A stretch of DNA of 64,000 nt, taken from NCBI GenBank assembly GCA_947628795.1, contig CANRBF010000001.1, positions 62,001 to 126,000 on the forward strand. The letters run 5' to 3'. Of the stretch, positions 10,741-18,474 are shown in pieces; position 1 is the first letter of the stretch; every line of letters begins with the position of its first letter. A program made the position numbers and the translations under genes. Under the pieces are notes generated by a model that had not been told where the DNA came from, searched no databases, and was given only the letters and a program-made list of their open reading frames with translations. This stretch comes from an uncultured Monoglobus sp. (GTDB taxonomy: Bacteria; Bacillota; Clostridia; Monoglobales; Monoglobaceae).

Positions 10741-11043
10741 TTAGTTTTCAAAATCGAATTTGTCGGCGTTGCGGTTTTTGAATTCCTCGTAGATTTTTTC
10801 GGCCAGCTTTTCGTCGGTCACCTGGCTCAGGCAGTCCTCACTGTTTTCGTCCTTGTCGATCTTGAACATCGCGATCTCGGTGACCTCGGTCTCGTCGTCG
10901 TCATAGGGAATACAGACGATATAATCGTCGCCGTCCACGCGCACGGTGTCGAGATGCTCAAAGGGCACCGTCTCGCCGGTCTCGTCGTCGATCAGGTCGA
11001 TAACGTAGGGGTTTTCTTCGTTATAGTTTGTGTTTTCGCTCAT
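10741..11043 (-). CDS. yrzB: DUF1292 family protein (YrzB-like)
   Basis: This 100-residue acidic protein matches the DUF1292 pattern: short beta strands rich in Asp/Glu, including ETGETVPFEHLDTV and DDYIVCIPYDDD. It has a good ribosome binding site (AAAGGAGC). It lies directly downstream of ruvX on the same strand, as in many Firmicutes where the alaS-yrzL-ruvX(yrrK)-yrzB order is conserved. The biochemical function of the family is unknown. An unusually acidic tail (about residues 60-100) is visible. Confidence 0.85.
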   Translation of the reverse strand: MSENTNYNEENPYVIDLIDDETGETVPFEHLDTVRVDGDDYIVCIPYDDDETEVTEIAMFKIDKDENSEDCLSQVTDEKLAEKIYEEFKNRNADKFDFEN

Positions 11044-11095
11044 AATTATTTTGCTCCTTTATATAAAAATTTGTATATTATGCGGATGATATGCC

Positions 11096-11147
11096 ACCCT
11101 CTCCGTCGCCTTCGGCGCCACCTCTCCCTCCTAAAGGAGGGCGAGGC
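11096..11147. repeat. Dispersed palindromic intergenic repeat (A family)
   Basis: The CCCTCTCCGTCGCCTTCGGC ... CTCCTAAAGGAGG sequence contains two nested hairpins. It belongs to the same family as elements at 17835, 23439, 23634, 50433, 50540 and 58973. Confidence 0.65.
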
Positions 11148-11196
11148 ACGGGCGGCAGATTGCCGCTCCTACGAATTTCATCATACCGTAGGGGCT

Positions 11197-11604
11197 TTAT
11201 TTGCTGTCGAGGTAGCTTTCCAGGATTATGGCGGCGGATATGCTGTCGACCGCGTTTTTGCGCTTTTTGCCCCGAACATTGGTGACGTTCATCAGGCGGT
11301 GCGCCGAGACGGTCGTGAGCCTCTCGTCCCACAGGATCACCGGAATGTCCGCCAGCTCGCGTATTTTTTCGGCCAAACGCTCGGTGCGCTCGGCGCGTAT
11401 GCCCGGAGTGCCGTCCATATTTTTCGGGTAGCCCAGAACTATCTCGCCCGCGCCGTGCTGTTTGGCGAGCTCCGCGGCGTGCGCCGCCACCTTGTCTAGG
11501 CTTCCGGATTTGAAATGTTCGAGAGTCCGCGCGCCGAAGCCCAGCTCGTCGGACACGGCGAAGCCCGTGCGGCTGTCGCCGAAATCTATTCCAAGTGATC
11601 TCAT
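11197..11604 (-). CDS. ruvX: Putative pre-16S rRNA nuclease / Holliday junction resolvase YqgF (RuvX)
   Basis: The protein is 135 residues, the usual family length. The RNase H-like fold signature is present: GIDFGDSRTGFAVSD (residues 5-19, with the first catalytic Asp), IVLGYPKNMDG (about 55-65), LWDERLTTV (about 91-99) with the conserved Asp-Glu-Arg, and a terminal Asp in AVDSISAAIILESYL. YqgF family members process the 5' end of 16S rRNA. The start ATG at 11604 has AAAGGA upstream. It lies just upstream of the DUF1292 gene. The terminase gene of a phage remnant abuts it on the other side, so the phage block lies directly upstream of this gene. Confidence 0.92.
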   Translation of the reverse strand: MRSLGIDFGDSRTGFAVSDELGFGARTLEHFKSGSLDKVAAHAAELAKQHGAGEIVLGYPKNMDGTPGIRAERTERLAEKIRELADIPVILWDERLTTVSAHRLMNVTNVRGKKRKNAVDSISAAIILESYLDSK

Positions 11605-11631
11605 GATTTTTCCTTTCGTTGGGTTTTATGC

Positions 11632-11687
11632 CTCCCCTGCCGTAAGGTGGGGGAGGGGGGACCGCGTCAGCGGTGGAAGGGGCTTTT
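11632..11687. repeat. Palindromic intergenic repeat upstream of ruvX
   Basis: A GC-rich element of the GCCTCCCCTGCCGTAAGG ... GCGTCAGCGGTGG type forms two hairpins. It is a diverged member of the A family and lies between ruvX and the phage terminase gene. Confidence 0.5.
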
Positions 11688-11735
11688 TTCTATAATACCA
11701 TTACGCGATAAAAAATACAAGGGAAATTTTGAAAA

Positions 11736-13130
11736 TCACATAATAAAGCGGTTTTCGGGGATCAGGTCAAGGGGCGAGTACGCGCTTTCGCGGGGCTTAT
11801 CGTTATGCTCGCGGGGCGGGATCGGGCAGAGCATCAGAAAATATTTCAGCTCGTCGTACAGGTGATCCTCCTGCTTGGTGTCGACGTCCTCGGGGCTTGT
11901 CTCGTCGTATTTGAGCTGCGGCAGCGTTCTGATCATACCGGGGCATTTGCCATCGAAAAAATATATCATCGGCAGGCCCTCGCCGTCGAACGCCAGACGG
12001 TAGTGCACCTGCATCTTGCCCGCCAGACGGTTGTTGTTTCCCTTTTCGAAATACACGCCCCGGCGCTCCATCATGTCGGCTATGCTGCCCTCGCTGCCGC
12101 CCGTGGCGTTCCATATGGCCGGGTCGGCCACGCCGGTTATCTTTATCCCCGCCTCGCGCTCGCTCCGCTCCAGCTCGAGTATTTTGTCGGCTATTTTTTC
12201 GGCCGTCCATCGCACGCCGGTGTCCGGCTTGCCGGTGCAGCCGTAAAGCTCGCGGTAGTTATATATCCTTCCGTCATAGTCCACCGCGTACCACGAGACG
12301 GCGAACGGCTTTGAGTAGCCGAAGTCGAAGGCGCGGAACCTGCGCCACTCCTTGGGTATATCAAACGGCTTTATCACATGGGTGAATTTCCGCGTGGCGT
12401 ATCTCGAGGGGTCGTTGCGCCACTCGGTGAACACCTGCCCGTCGAATATCTCCCACTCGCCGTAGAGCAGGGCGCGGCGCTCGTTTTCGGGAAGCTGCTC
12501 GAGCCTTTTTATATACTCGCCGTCGGAGCGCATCAGAAACTTGTTGTCCTGCACAAACGACGGAATAAACAGCCTTTTGGTGCCGAACTTTGTGGTTTGC
12601 GTCTTGCCGGGCTCAGCGCCGTCTATGAACCGAGCCTTGACCCAGGTGTGGCCCACGCCGCCGGGGTTGGTGCTGGACTTTATCTGCTTGGGATAGCCGT
12701 TAGTGCCGCGCACCCGCGACAGCAGATAGGTGTACTGACTCTCGGTGAAGTGGGTCAGCTCGTCGAACCGCACAATATCGTACTCGGCGCCCTGATAGCG
12801 CAGCACGTCGGTCTCGGCGGCGCAGAAGCCGAACTCGATTATAGAGCCGTTTCTGAACAGCCACTTGCGGTCGGAACTGCGATAGCGACAGGCCGCGGTC
12901 GGGTAAATGAGCAGCGAGTTCATGATGAGCGAATGTTCAAGCTCGGGGAACGTGCGGCGCAGCACCAGCTGGCGGCTGAGCGGATATTTCAGCGCGAACA
13001 GCAGCGCGTCGACCAGCTGCCCGTATGACTTGCCGCCGCCCGCCGCTCCGCCGAATAAGACCTCGTCGGCGTCGGCGGTTATGAACTCAAGCTGCGTCTT
13101 TGTTATCTCAAGTTTAAGTTTGGCGTTCAT
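11736..13130 (-). CDS. Phage terminase large subunit
   Basis: The protein is 464 residues, full length for TerL. The ATPase domain shows a Walker A motif (GGAAGGGKS, about residue 27) and Walker B (IVRFDE, about 119), followed by a TNPGG motif (coupling region). The C-terminal nuclease domain carries RAFDFGYSKP (about 268, first metal-binding Asp), VADPAIW, and DHLYDELKY near the end. It would package phage DNA into proheads. The start at 13130 has AGAGGAA upstream. It is the last gene of a minus-strand phage block and appears intact even though capsid genes are missing nearby. Confidence 0.93.
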   Translation of the reverse strand: MNAKLKLEITKTQLEFITADADEVLFGGAAGGGKSYGQLVDALLFALKYPLSRQLVLRRTFPELEHSLIMNSLLIYPTAACRYRSSDRKWLFRNGSIIEFGFCAAETDVLRYQGAEYDIVRFDELTHFTESQYTYLLSRVRGTNGYPKQIKSSTNPGGVGHTWVKARFIDGAEPGKTQTTKFGTKRLFIPSFVQDNKFLMRSDGEYIKRLEQLPENERRALLYGEWEIFDGQVFTEWRNDPSRYATRKFTHVIKPFDIPKEWRRFRAFDFGYSKPFAVSWYAVDYDGRIYNYRELYGCTGKPDTGVRWTAEKIADKILELERSEREAGIKITGVADPAIWNATGGSEGSIADMMERRGVYFEKGNNNRLAGKMQVHYRLAFDGEGLPMIYFFDGKCPGMIRTLPQLKYDETSPEDVDTKQEDHLYDELKYFLMLCPIPPREHNDKPRESAYSPLDLIPENRFIM

Positions 13131-13154
13131 GCTTTTCCTCTTTTCGGGTTTATA

Positions 13155-13382
13155 TTAAACGATTCTTATCTCGACCTCGAGCTTTCCGGGCTCGTTTTTG
13201 TCCGCCAGATCCTCGGGCAGACCCAAAAGGCTCAGCACCTCTTTGGCCGAGGAAAGCTCTATCCGCTTGTCGCCGCAGTTCACCAGCTGGCACAGCTTGT
13301 CCAGGGCCGCTCCGGCGCGGCTCTCGGACTGCGGCGGCTCGACGGTCTCGCGGAGCATGTCCGCGGCGGTTTTTTCAGACAT
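13155..13382 (-). CDS. Small phage protein upstream of TerL, possible small terminase-like
   Basis: This is a 75-residue protein when started at ATG 13382; a GTG at 13391 would add three residues and overlap the upstream gene by 17 bases. It has an acidic, helical composition with an IELSSAKEVLSLLG segment. That segment resembles the C-terminal helices of small terminase or head-gene accessory proteins found before TerL. No helix-turn-helix is visible. Its position (25 bases before TerL) is the main clue. It could be a truncated small terminase subunit. Confidence 0.55.
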   Translation of the reverse strand: MSEKTAADMLRETVEPPQSESRAGAALDKLCQLVNCGDKRIELSSAKEVLSLLGLPEDLADKNEPGKLEVEIRIV

Positions 13383-13809
13383 TGCCGTCACCGCTCACGG
13401 TCTGGCCCACAAGCTTTTCGGCCGCGCGGTCAAGTATCCTGAAGCACTGGCGGCGGCTGTAGAACACCACAAACTCCATCGCGGTCCAGCTGGTGCCGCG
13501 CAGGTATTTTTCGGTCACCACCGTCAGCTCCTCGCTGTCGAGCAATTGAGACAGCCGCTCCCAGTCGCGCATCAGGCCGTCAAACTTGTCGCGCGCCTCT
13601 TTTATCTTTTGGCGGTAGCTCTCGACCACCGAGATCTTCTCGCTGTATGTATGCCCGAGCCTTTCCTCTATCGCCTTGTCCGATATGTCAAACCTCGTAA
13701 AATCGGTGATAAGCTCGTTGTAGAGCTCGATCTTGGCCTTCATTTCCTTTTTTGCCACAGGCAGAAGCCTCAGCCACTTCTTCACCTGCGCCGCGTTTTC
13801 AAATTTCAT
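13375..13809 (-). CDS. Phage late-gene regulator, sigma-70 region 4-like (ArpU/RinA type)
   Basis: This 144-residue basic-helical protein has a C-terminal section (about residues 95-130) reading VVTEKYLRGTSWTAMEFV and then YSRRQCFRILDRA. That is the layout of sigma-70 region 4-like helix-turn-helix activators such as ArpU/RinA, which commonly sit just before phage terminase genes and drive packaging-gene transcription. A strong ribosome binding site (AAAGGAG) precedes the ATG at 13809. The coding end overlaps the next small gene, indicating co-transcription with TerL. Confidence 0.65.
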   Translation of the reverse strand: MKFENAAQVKKWLRLLPVAKKEMKAKIELYNELITDFTRFDISDKAIEERLGHTYSEKISVVESYRQKIKEARDKFDGLMRDWERLSQLLDSEELTVVTEKYLRGTSWTAMEFVVFYSRRQCFRILDRAAEKLVGQTVSGDGNV

Positions 13810-13852
13810 TGCGCATATCTCCTTTCGATAATAAAATTATTTGATTTTTTGA

Positions 13853-14056
13853 TCAATACTCGCGGCTGTCTATCTCATAATAGTTGTGACAGCAGTCCAT
13901 ATCGCAGAACAGTCCGTCGAAGCTCTTCACGTAGCCCTCGGGACCGCCGTATATTTCGCTTCCGCAATAGAGACACACGCCGACTTGACGGGTGCGCGGA
14001 AGCCTTTCGGGCGGATATCCGTACCGCTCAGCGAATCTTATATCGGGATGAGTCAT
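13853..14056 (-). CDS. Small phage zinc-finger-like protein
   Basis: It is 67 residues from ATG 14056, chosen because GGAAG stands seven bases upstream; a longer form from 14089 has no ribosome binding site. Two Cys pairs (CLYC about residue 27 and CDMDCC about 53) suggest a small zinc ribbon. No function is recognised. It is the first gene of the phage minus-strand transcript and faces the divergent repressor. Confidence 0.5.
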   Translation of the reverse strand: MTHPDIRFAERYGYPPERLPRTRQVGVCLYCGSEIYGGPEGYVKSFDGLFCDMDCCHNYYEIDSREY

Positions 14057-14084
14057 TTCTTCACTTCCATTCTTTGACATATTT

Positions 14085-14143
14085 AACAAAATATTTGTTA
14101 TTTTTTGGAGTCGGTGGTTTTATTATATATCAAATATTTTGTT
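14085..14143. promoter_or_regulatory. Inverted pair of candidate repressor operators
   Basis: The 13-mer CAAATATTTTGTT occurs at 14131-14143 on the plus strand, and its near-complement within AACAAAATATTTGTT at 14085-14099. They lie between the divergent small phage gene and the S24 repressor. A plausible promoter for the repressor, TTGTCA (14227-14232) with GATAAT (14249-14254) at 16-base spacing, lies downstream of them. Confidence 0.4.
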
Positions 14144-14309
14144 TGTCAATATAATTTTTACTAATTTTTTTGATATTTTTATAACTGTCGGGTTTTTTGT
14201 ACAGTGGGGCGCGTTTTTCAAAAATTTGTCAAAAAACCAAAAAATATGATAATTGGGGGTTGATTTCGTCGACCGGGTATGGTATTATTTATTCGGGAGG
14301 TGCTGATCT

Positions 14310-15038
14310 ATGGCAAACAAAGATATCAGCGGCAAGCTCAAACAGGCAAGAGAAAACAAGGGTCTCGCGCAAAAGGACGTTTACACGCGGCTGGGCGTTA
14401 AGCAGTCGCGCTTCAGCGCCTGGGAAAACGGCAAGTCGGAGCCGGAGATACGCGTATTCTTGGAACTGTGCCGCATTTACGGCATTGAGGATATATACAA
14501 ATACTTCTGCGCTCCCGACACGCAGTACAACAAGTGGGCGTATTCCACAGAACTTAATCTGGCGGTCACCAAGCTTAGGGAATTATACTCGGATGAGGAT
14601 AATTTCCGACGGGTGCTCAACTGCCTTAACTACGAGTACGAGGACTATCTGGGTAAAAAAATCGAGAGATACCCGTTCGGCACCATCGCCGTTCCCGTTT
14701 ATCTCCAGCCCGCCGCCGCGGGTCTCGGAAACTACCTGACCGACGACAACGTTGAGATAATGAAGCTGGCCGCTCCGCCCGATACCGACGCCGGAATACG
14801 AATTTCCGGCGACAGCATGGAGCCCGACATATGCGACGGCGAGATCGTGTTTATAAAATATATGCCGCACATCGCGCCCGGCGACATAGGCATATTTGTG
14901 TATCGGGGCGAGGCGTACTGCAAAAAGCTGGATTATATGAACGGCAAGCCGTATCTCTTTTCGATAAACCCCAAATATATGCCCATACCCATCAACGAGA
15001 ACGAGGATATAAGAACGGTCGGGAAAGTGCTTATCTAA
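14310..15038 (+). CDS. Phage repressor: HTH_3 plus S24/LexA-like autopeptidase
   Basis: This 242-residue protein has an N-terminal XRE helix-turn-helix (residues 5-60, LKQARENKGLAQKDVYTRLG, then SRFSAWENGKSEP). Its C-terminal S24 domain (about 125-240) has the catalytic Ser in SGDSMEPDI and a Lys in AYCKKLDY. It resembles CI/LexA-type repressors that self-cleave on RecA activation. GGAGGT stands eight bases before the ATG. It is the only plus-strand gene in the phage block, divergent from the regulator/terminase operon. Its stop overlaps the stop of the convergent portal gene by four bases. It probably binds the inverted sites at 14085-14143. Confidence 0.88.
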   Translation: MANKDISGKLKQARENKGLAQKDVYTRLGVKQSRFSAWENGKSEPEIRVFLELCRIYGIEDIYKYFCAPDTQYNKWAYSTELNLAVTKLRELYSDEDNFRRVLNCLNYEYEDYLGKKIERYPFGTIAVPVYLQPAAAGLGNYLTDDNVEIMKLAAPPDTDAGIRISGDSMEPDICDGEIVFIKYMPHIAPGDIGIFVYRGEAYCKKLDYMNGKPYLFSINPKYMPIPINENEDIRTVGKVLI

Positions 15039-16729
15039 GCTATCTCGGTGGCGCTTTTCGGCTCTTTGTTTTGATTTTGAATCAAAGCTCCGGCGGCTTT
15101 ATGCTGCGCCGGGGCTTTTTCGATCGGCTGAGCGGGAGCGCCCGCCGCCTCGTAATCGGCCTTCATGTTTTTTATCCCCTCGATCAGCTTTTCCTTGCCG
15201 TCGACGTTCATCGCCTCGAGCATAAGTACGGCCGCGTCCGCCCGAGCCGGGTCGAACACTCCCATCTGCCACAGCTCGGTCAATGTCTGGTTCTGAGCGA
15301 TCCGGCTGTACGGGTTGTTTTTCTCGGCGCTGACGCTGATGTCGAACTCGGCTCTGTGGTAGCCGCTTCTAAGCTCTCCGCCCGAAAGGCTCACATACTC
15401 GCTTTTGCCGTCGCCGTCCGTGATCCTGTACGAGCGCGGGTCGTTATAGAACTGACGTATAAGCTCGATGCAGAGATACACCACGTCGCGGAACGCGTCA
15501 TAGCCCGTCGCGAGCATGTCGCGCGCGAGCTTTTCGCCCGCCTGCTGCAGCGCCACTATCGCCGAGTAAGCCGTGACTCCGCCGTAGGTGCCGCCCTGCT
15601 GGAAGTCGCGGTTGCCCGAGATCTCTTTAAGCTCCTGTATCTTGTTCTGCCTGTGCTGAATTATAAACGACGGCATCGGCTTCGCCTGAAGCTCCCTTAT
15701 GTTTTCGTCGCCGACCGAGCCCGCCACGTGGATTATGTCGCGGCTCATGTCGGACAGCTCGTACTCGTTGAGGCCGCCGTTGTCCTTTACCATGAATCTG
15801 ATCTTTCCCGAGATCAGCGCGTTTTTGGATATCAGGCTGTCGAGCTTGTCTATGTAGAGCTGCGGATTCTTGACTATGTCCACAAGGCCGAAGCCTACCG
15901 GGCTGTCCTCGTCGGGATAGAGCACGTCCAGCACAAACGGGTACATGCCGTGGTCATAAAGACCGCTGTCACCCAAGTCCTCGGACGCCTCGAGTATAGT
16001 GCCGTCGGTGAATTTTATCAGCTCGACGGTCTGTCTGTCCCTGACGCGCCGCTTGTAGTAACAGTCGACCACCAAAGTCTTGTCGCGCAAGAGGTCGCGC
16101 GAGGCGGTGTTTTGCATATCGTCGTAGGTCAGCACGTCCATCGAGCCGCTGCCCGTGAACCTGTCCGCCAGGTGGGGATATTTTAAGCTTAGCTCCTCGT
16201 TGTCGATCAGCGCTGTCAAAAACAGGAACCGGCTGTCCTGAATGTCGATTATGCCCGGCTCCCAGAACAGATTCAAGAGGTCGATGCGCTTGATGTCGAT
16301 ATCGCCCTTTCCTCTGCCAAGATCGGGGTTGTAAAACACGCCATAGCACGCGGCGCCGTTTTTCAGCTTGTACCACCACGCGCGGCTGTAGGTGCGCTTG
16401 AAGTCGCACAGCTCAAGCTGCATGGGCAGTATCTTGGTGAGCTTTTCCGCGATGCCGCTGTCGCGCTCGTCGCGCTCGAGTATGTTGGGCTCGGGGTAGT
16501 TGTCCATCGCGTCGGCGTGCTTGTTGGCTATCGCGTTGAACAGATAGGGCGTCGTCGGCTCGGGTATCGGCGCGTCGGGGTCGCTCGCGTAGCGGCTTTT
16601 GTACCATTTGTTGTTGTCGATTATCCTCCTGTCAAAAAGCTGTTTGTGGTCCTTGTAGAGCTTAAAACTCTCCTGCACCTTCCCGAAAAACTCGGGCGTT
16701 ATTTTCCCGAAATAGTTATCGATTTTCAT
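15035..16729 (-). CDS. Phage portal protein (P22-like)
   Basis: The 564-residue protein begins MKIDNYFGKITPEFFGKVQE, with the long helical pattern, NAIANKHADAMDNYPEP segment and Asp/Arg-rich middle seen in podovirus-type (P22 gp1-like) portal proteins of Firmicutes phages. It would form the dodecameric portal ring at the prohead vertex. A clean AGGAGG ribosome binding site precedes the ATG at 16729. It follows a tail-like gene and is convergent with the repressor, which is not the usual phage order (terminase then portal then head), so the cluster has been rearranged or has lost its middle. Confidence 0.82.
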   Translation of the reverse strand: MKIDNYFGKITPEFFGKVQESFKLYKDHKQLFDRRIIDNNKWYKSRYASDPDAPIPEPTTPYLFNAIANKHADAMDNYPEPNILERDERDSGIAEKLTKILPMQLELCDFKRTYSRAWWYKLKNGAACYGVFYNPDLGRGKGDIDIKRIDLLNLFWEPGIIDIQDSRFLFLTALIDNEELSLKYPHLADRFTGSGSMDVLTYDDMQNTASRDLLRDKTLVVDCYYKRRVRDRQTVELIKFTDGTILEASEDLGDSGLYDHGMYPFVLDVLYPDEDSPVGFGLVDIVKNPQLYIDKLDSLISKNALISGKIRFMVKDNGGLNEYELSDMSRDIIHVAGSVGDENIRELQAKPMPSFIIQHRQNKIQELKEISGNRDFQQGGTYGGVTAYSAIVALQQAGEKLARDMLATGYDAFRDVVYLCIELIRQFYNDPRSYRITDGDGKSEYVSLSGGELRSGYHRAEFDISVSAEKNNPYSRIAQNQTLTELWQMGVFDPARADAAVLMLEAMNVDGKEKLIEGIKNMKADYEAAGAPAQPIEKAPAQHKAAGALIQNQNKEPKSATEIA

Positions 16730-16763
16730 GTTTTGCCTCCTTATATAATATAGTAGTTTTCGC

Positions 16764-17618
16764 TCACTTCAGCGCGTCAAGCTCCGCCAGAACGTCGCGA
16801 CCGTTTATCAGGACCCTTTCTCCGCTGAGCCACAGCTCGCCGTTGTCCATAAACGCAGCTATCGCTTTGCTCCCGACCATGTTCAGCGCGGCTGAGCCTT
16901 TTTCGCGCTTTATCAAAAAGCTTCCGTTTGAATATCTGACCCCGTTGATGACGGTCTCCTCGCTGCCGTTTCCGGCTCCCATTACCATGTAGGCGGTGCC
17001 GTCGTTTCCGACCGAGAGACCCAGCCTTTGATGGCGGCCTTCATCGTTGTCCTGCATGATCTTAACGCCCTGAGGATCCATCATCGCGAACACCCCGCCG
17101 TTCACTGTCTCGTAGGAATAACTGTCGGTGCCCACGATCGTGGACGAGTAGATCTCCGAGCTGTCTATCTTTCCGCAGAACACCGCGTTGCCGTTGCTGT
17201 TGATGCTGACTGTCGGCTCGCCCTGCGCGTTGCACAGCTCGAAACGGAATATGTCGAGCGCGCTGTCGTACTCGGCGATGAACCTGTTGAAAGTTCCGTC
17301 GTCGATCTTTATCGAGTTCCCGCTTATCGTCATGTTCCCGTCCCCGCTTTTTACAACCACGAGGTCGGTGTCGATGGTTCCCGCCCTAAGCTTGTCGGCG
17401 TTGATGTTCCCTATCTGGGCGTTGGTTATCTTGGCGCTCGTGGTGTCGATGTTCTCCGCCTTGACGCTGGCGGCCTCAAGCACGTTGCCCGCGTCGAGAT
17501 TGTCGAAAATATAGGTCAGCTCGTCTATCAGCGCGGTGCCCCATTTTTTGATCGAGCTCAGGTCGCGGGCCGTGTCTCCCGTGAGCTTTGACGGTATAGG
17601 CGTTGTTAAATTCGGCAT
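16764..17618 (-). CDS. Phage tail/baseplate-like structural protein fragment
   Basis: The 284-residue protein contains the KITNAQIGNINADKLRAGTI type of repeat (about residues 60-80) typical of C-terminal parts of phage tail or host-specificity proteins. Beta-rich segments with VNGGVFAMMDPQGVKI and NGRDVLAELDALK follow. AGGAAGGAG stands before the ATG at 17618, so it is translated as a separate gene. It ends 34 bases before the portal start. Receptor binding or fibre attachment is inferred from the repeat style only. Confidence 0.6.
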   Translation of the reverse strand: MPNLTTPIPSKLTGDTARDLSSIKKWGTALIDELTYIFDNLDAGNVLEAASVKAENIDTTSAKITNAQIGNINADKLRAGTIDTDLVVVKSGDGNMTISGNSIKIDDGTFNRFIAEYDSALDIFRFELCNAQGEPTVSINSNGNAVFCGKIDSSEIYSSTIVGTDSYSYETVNGGVFAMMDPQGVKIMQDNDEGRHQRLGLSVGNDGTAYMVMGAGNGSEETVINGVRYSNGSFLIKREKGSAALNMVGSKAIAAFMDNGELWLSGERVLINGRDVLAELDALK

Positions 17619-17715
17619 AAAAAATTCTCCTTCCTGATTTTTGATTTAAATTATTCAGTGCAATATTTACCCTGTGATTTTATTGTAAATCATAAAAAGT
17701 GCCAAAGAGTGCCAA

Positions 17716-17890
17716 GACGTCGCAAATCCCTGCGCTTGTTCGCTTTCGCGCAAGACGCGAAAGTCTCACCTGCTCCGGGTTTGCTCCTTCTTCCCACAAA
17801 ACGCACTCCGTTGGCGTTTTGCGGGAGCCCTTTTGCCTCTCCCTCCTTTAGGAGGGAGAGGTGGCAGGCGAAGCCTGACGGAGAGGGAGG
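17716..17890. repeat. Composite intergenic repeat (D family plus A family)
   Basis: Positions 17716-17830 (GACGTCGCAA ... CCCACAAAACGC ... GCGTTTTGCGGGAGCCC) match 23323-23432 over more than 100 bases. In both places an A-family palindrome follows (17835-17890 and 23439-23484). The D+A unit therefore behaves as one dispersed element. GCTATTCGCTAATCACTAAT repeats follow at 17890-17940. The rest of the 17619-18047 gap is AT-rich with one promoter. Confidence 0.7.
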
Positions 17891-17972
17891 TCTAATCGCT
17901 ATTCGCTAATCACTAATGACTATGTTCGCTAATCACTATTTTTACTTTTTGATAACATTTTGTAAATTTTTC

Positions 17973-18001
17973 TTGACTTTGCATATCGGTTGGACTATAA
18001 T
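17973..18001 (+). promoter_or_regulatory. Sigma-A promoter before small secreted protein and secDF
   Basis: TTGACT (17973-17978), a 17-base spacer and TATAAT (17996-18001) lie about 45 bases upstream of the GTG start at 18048. Confidence 0.75.
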
Positions 18002-18047
18002 AATTTGGTATGCTGAGACAGTTATGATTAAAAGGAGGCGGTCGGCT

Positions 18048-18404
18048 GTGAGGCGGCTTAAATACGCGGCGATGTTTATATCATGCCTTATGCTCGTTTC
18101 GGGCTGGCTTTCTCCGATGTCGAAGGCGGCTCTTGAGGCGCTCGCGCCCGACGACAGAGGCGCGGCTCCCTACAGCGGGACAGGCCTTGCCCCCGCCACG
18201 CCGCCCAATATGGAAAACAACGGCGGAAAAACAGCGTTTTCGCCGATCGAGACATCTCCCGCGGGAGATCTTAAAACCGACGTCTATGCCGCCGCGCGCG
18301 GCATGATAAACAAGATCATCACGATCGGAACCGGATCCGCTTGCGGCGCGCGCCCGTCGGGCAGCGGAGCGCGAACGGACGGCCGAGAGGTCATGCTGTG
18401 TTAG
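18048..18404 (+). CDS. Hypothetical small secreted protein upstream of secDF
   Basis: The GTG at 18048 is preceded by AAAGGAGG at good spacing and lies just after a promoter, so it is preferred over the ATGs further upstream. The 118-residue product has a signal peptide (VRRLKYAAMFISCLMLVSGW, cleavage near SKA). A Pro/Gly/Ala-rich low-complexity region follows, then a short helical stretch (AARGMINKIITIGT), ending near RTDGREVMLC. No family was recognised. It ends about 70 bases before secD and may share its transcript. Confidence 0.55.
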   Translation: MRRLKYAAMFISCLMLVSGWLSPMSKAALEALAPDDRGAAPYSGTGLAPATPPNMENNGGKTAFSPIETSPAGDLKTDVYAAARGMINKIITIGTGSACGARPSGSGARTDGREVMLC

Positions 18405-18474
18405 GCGGCCGCATTTCTTACGAAAAAATAATTAACCAAATACAAACATATAAAATTTAAAGGAGGAAACAGAT

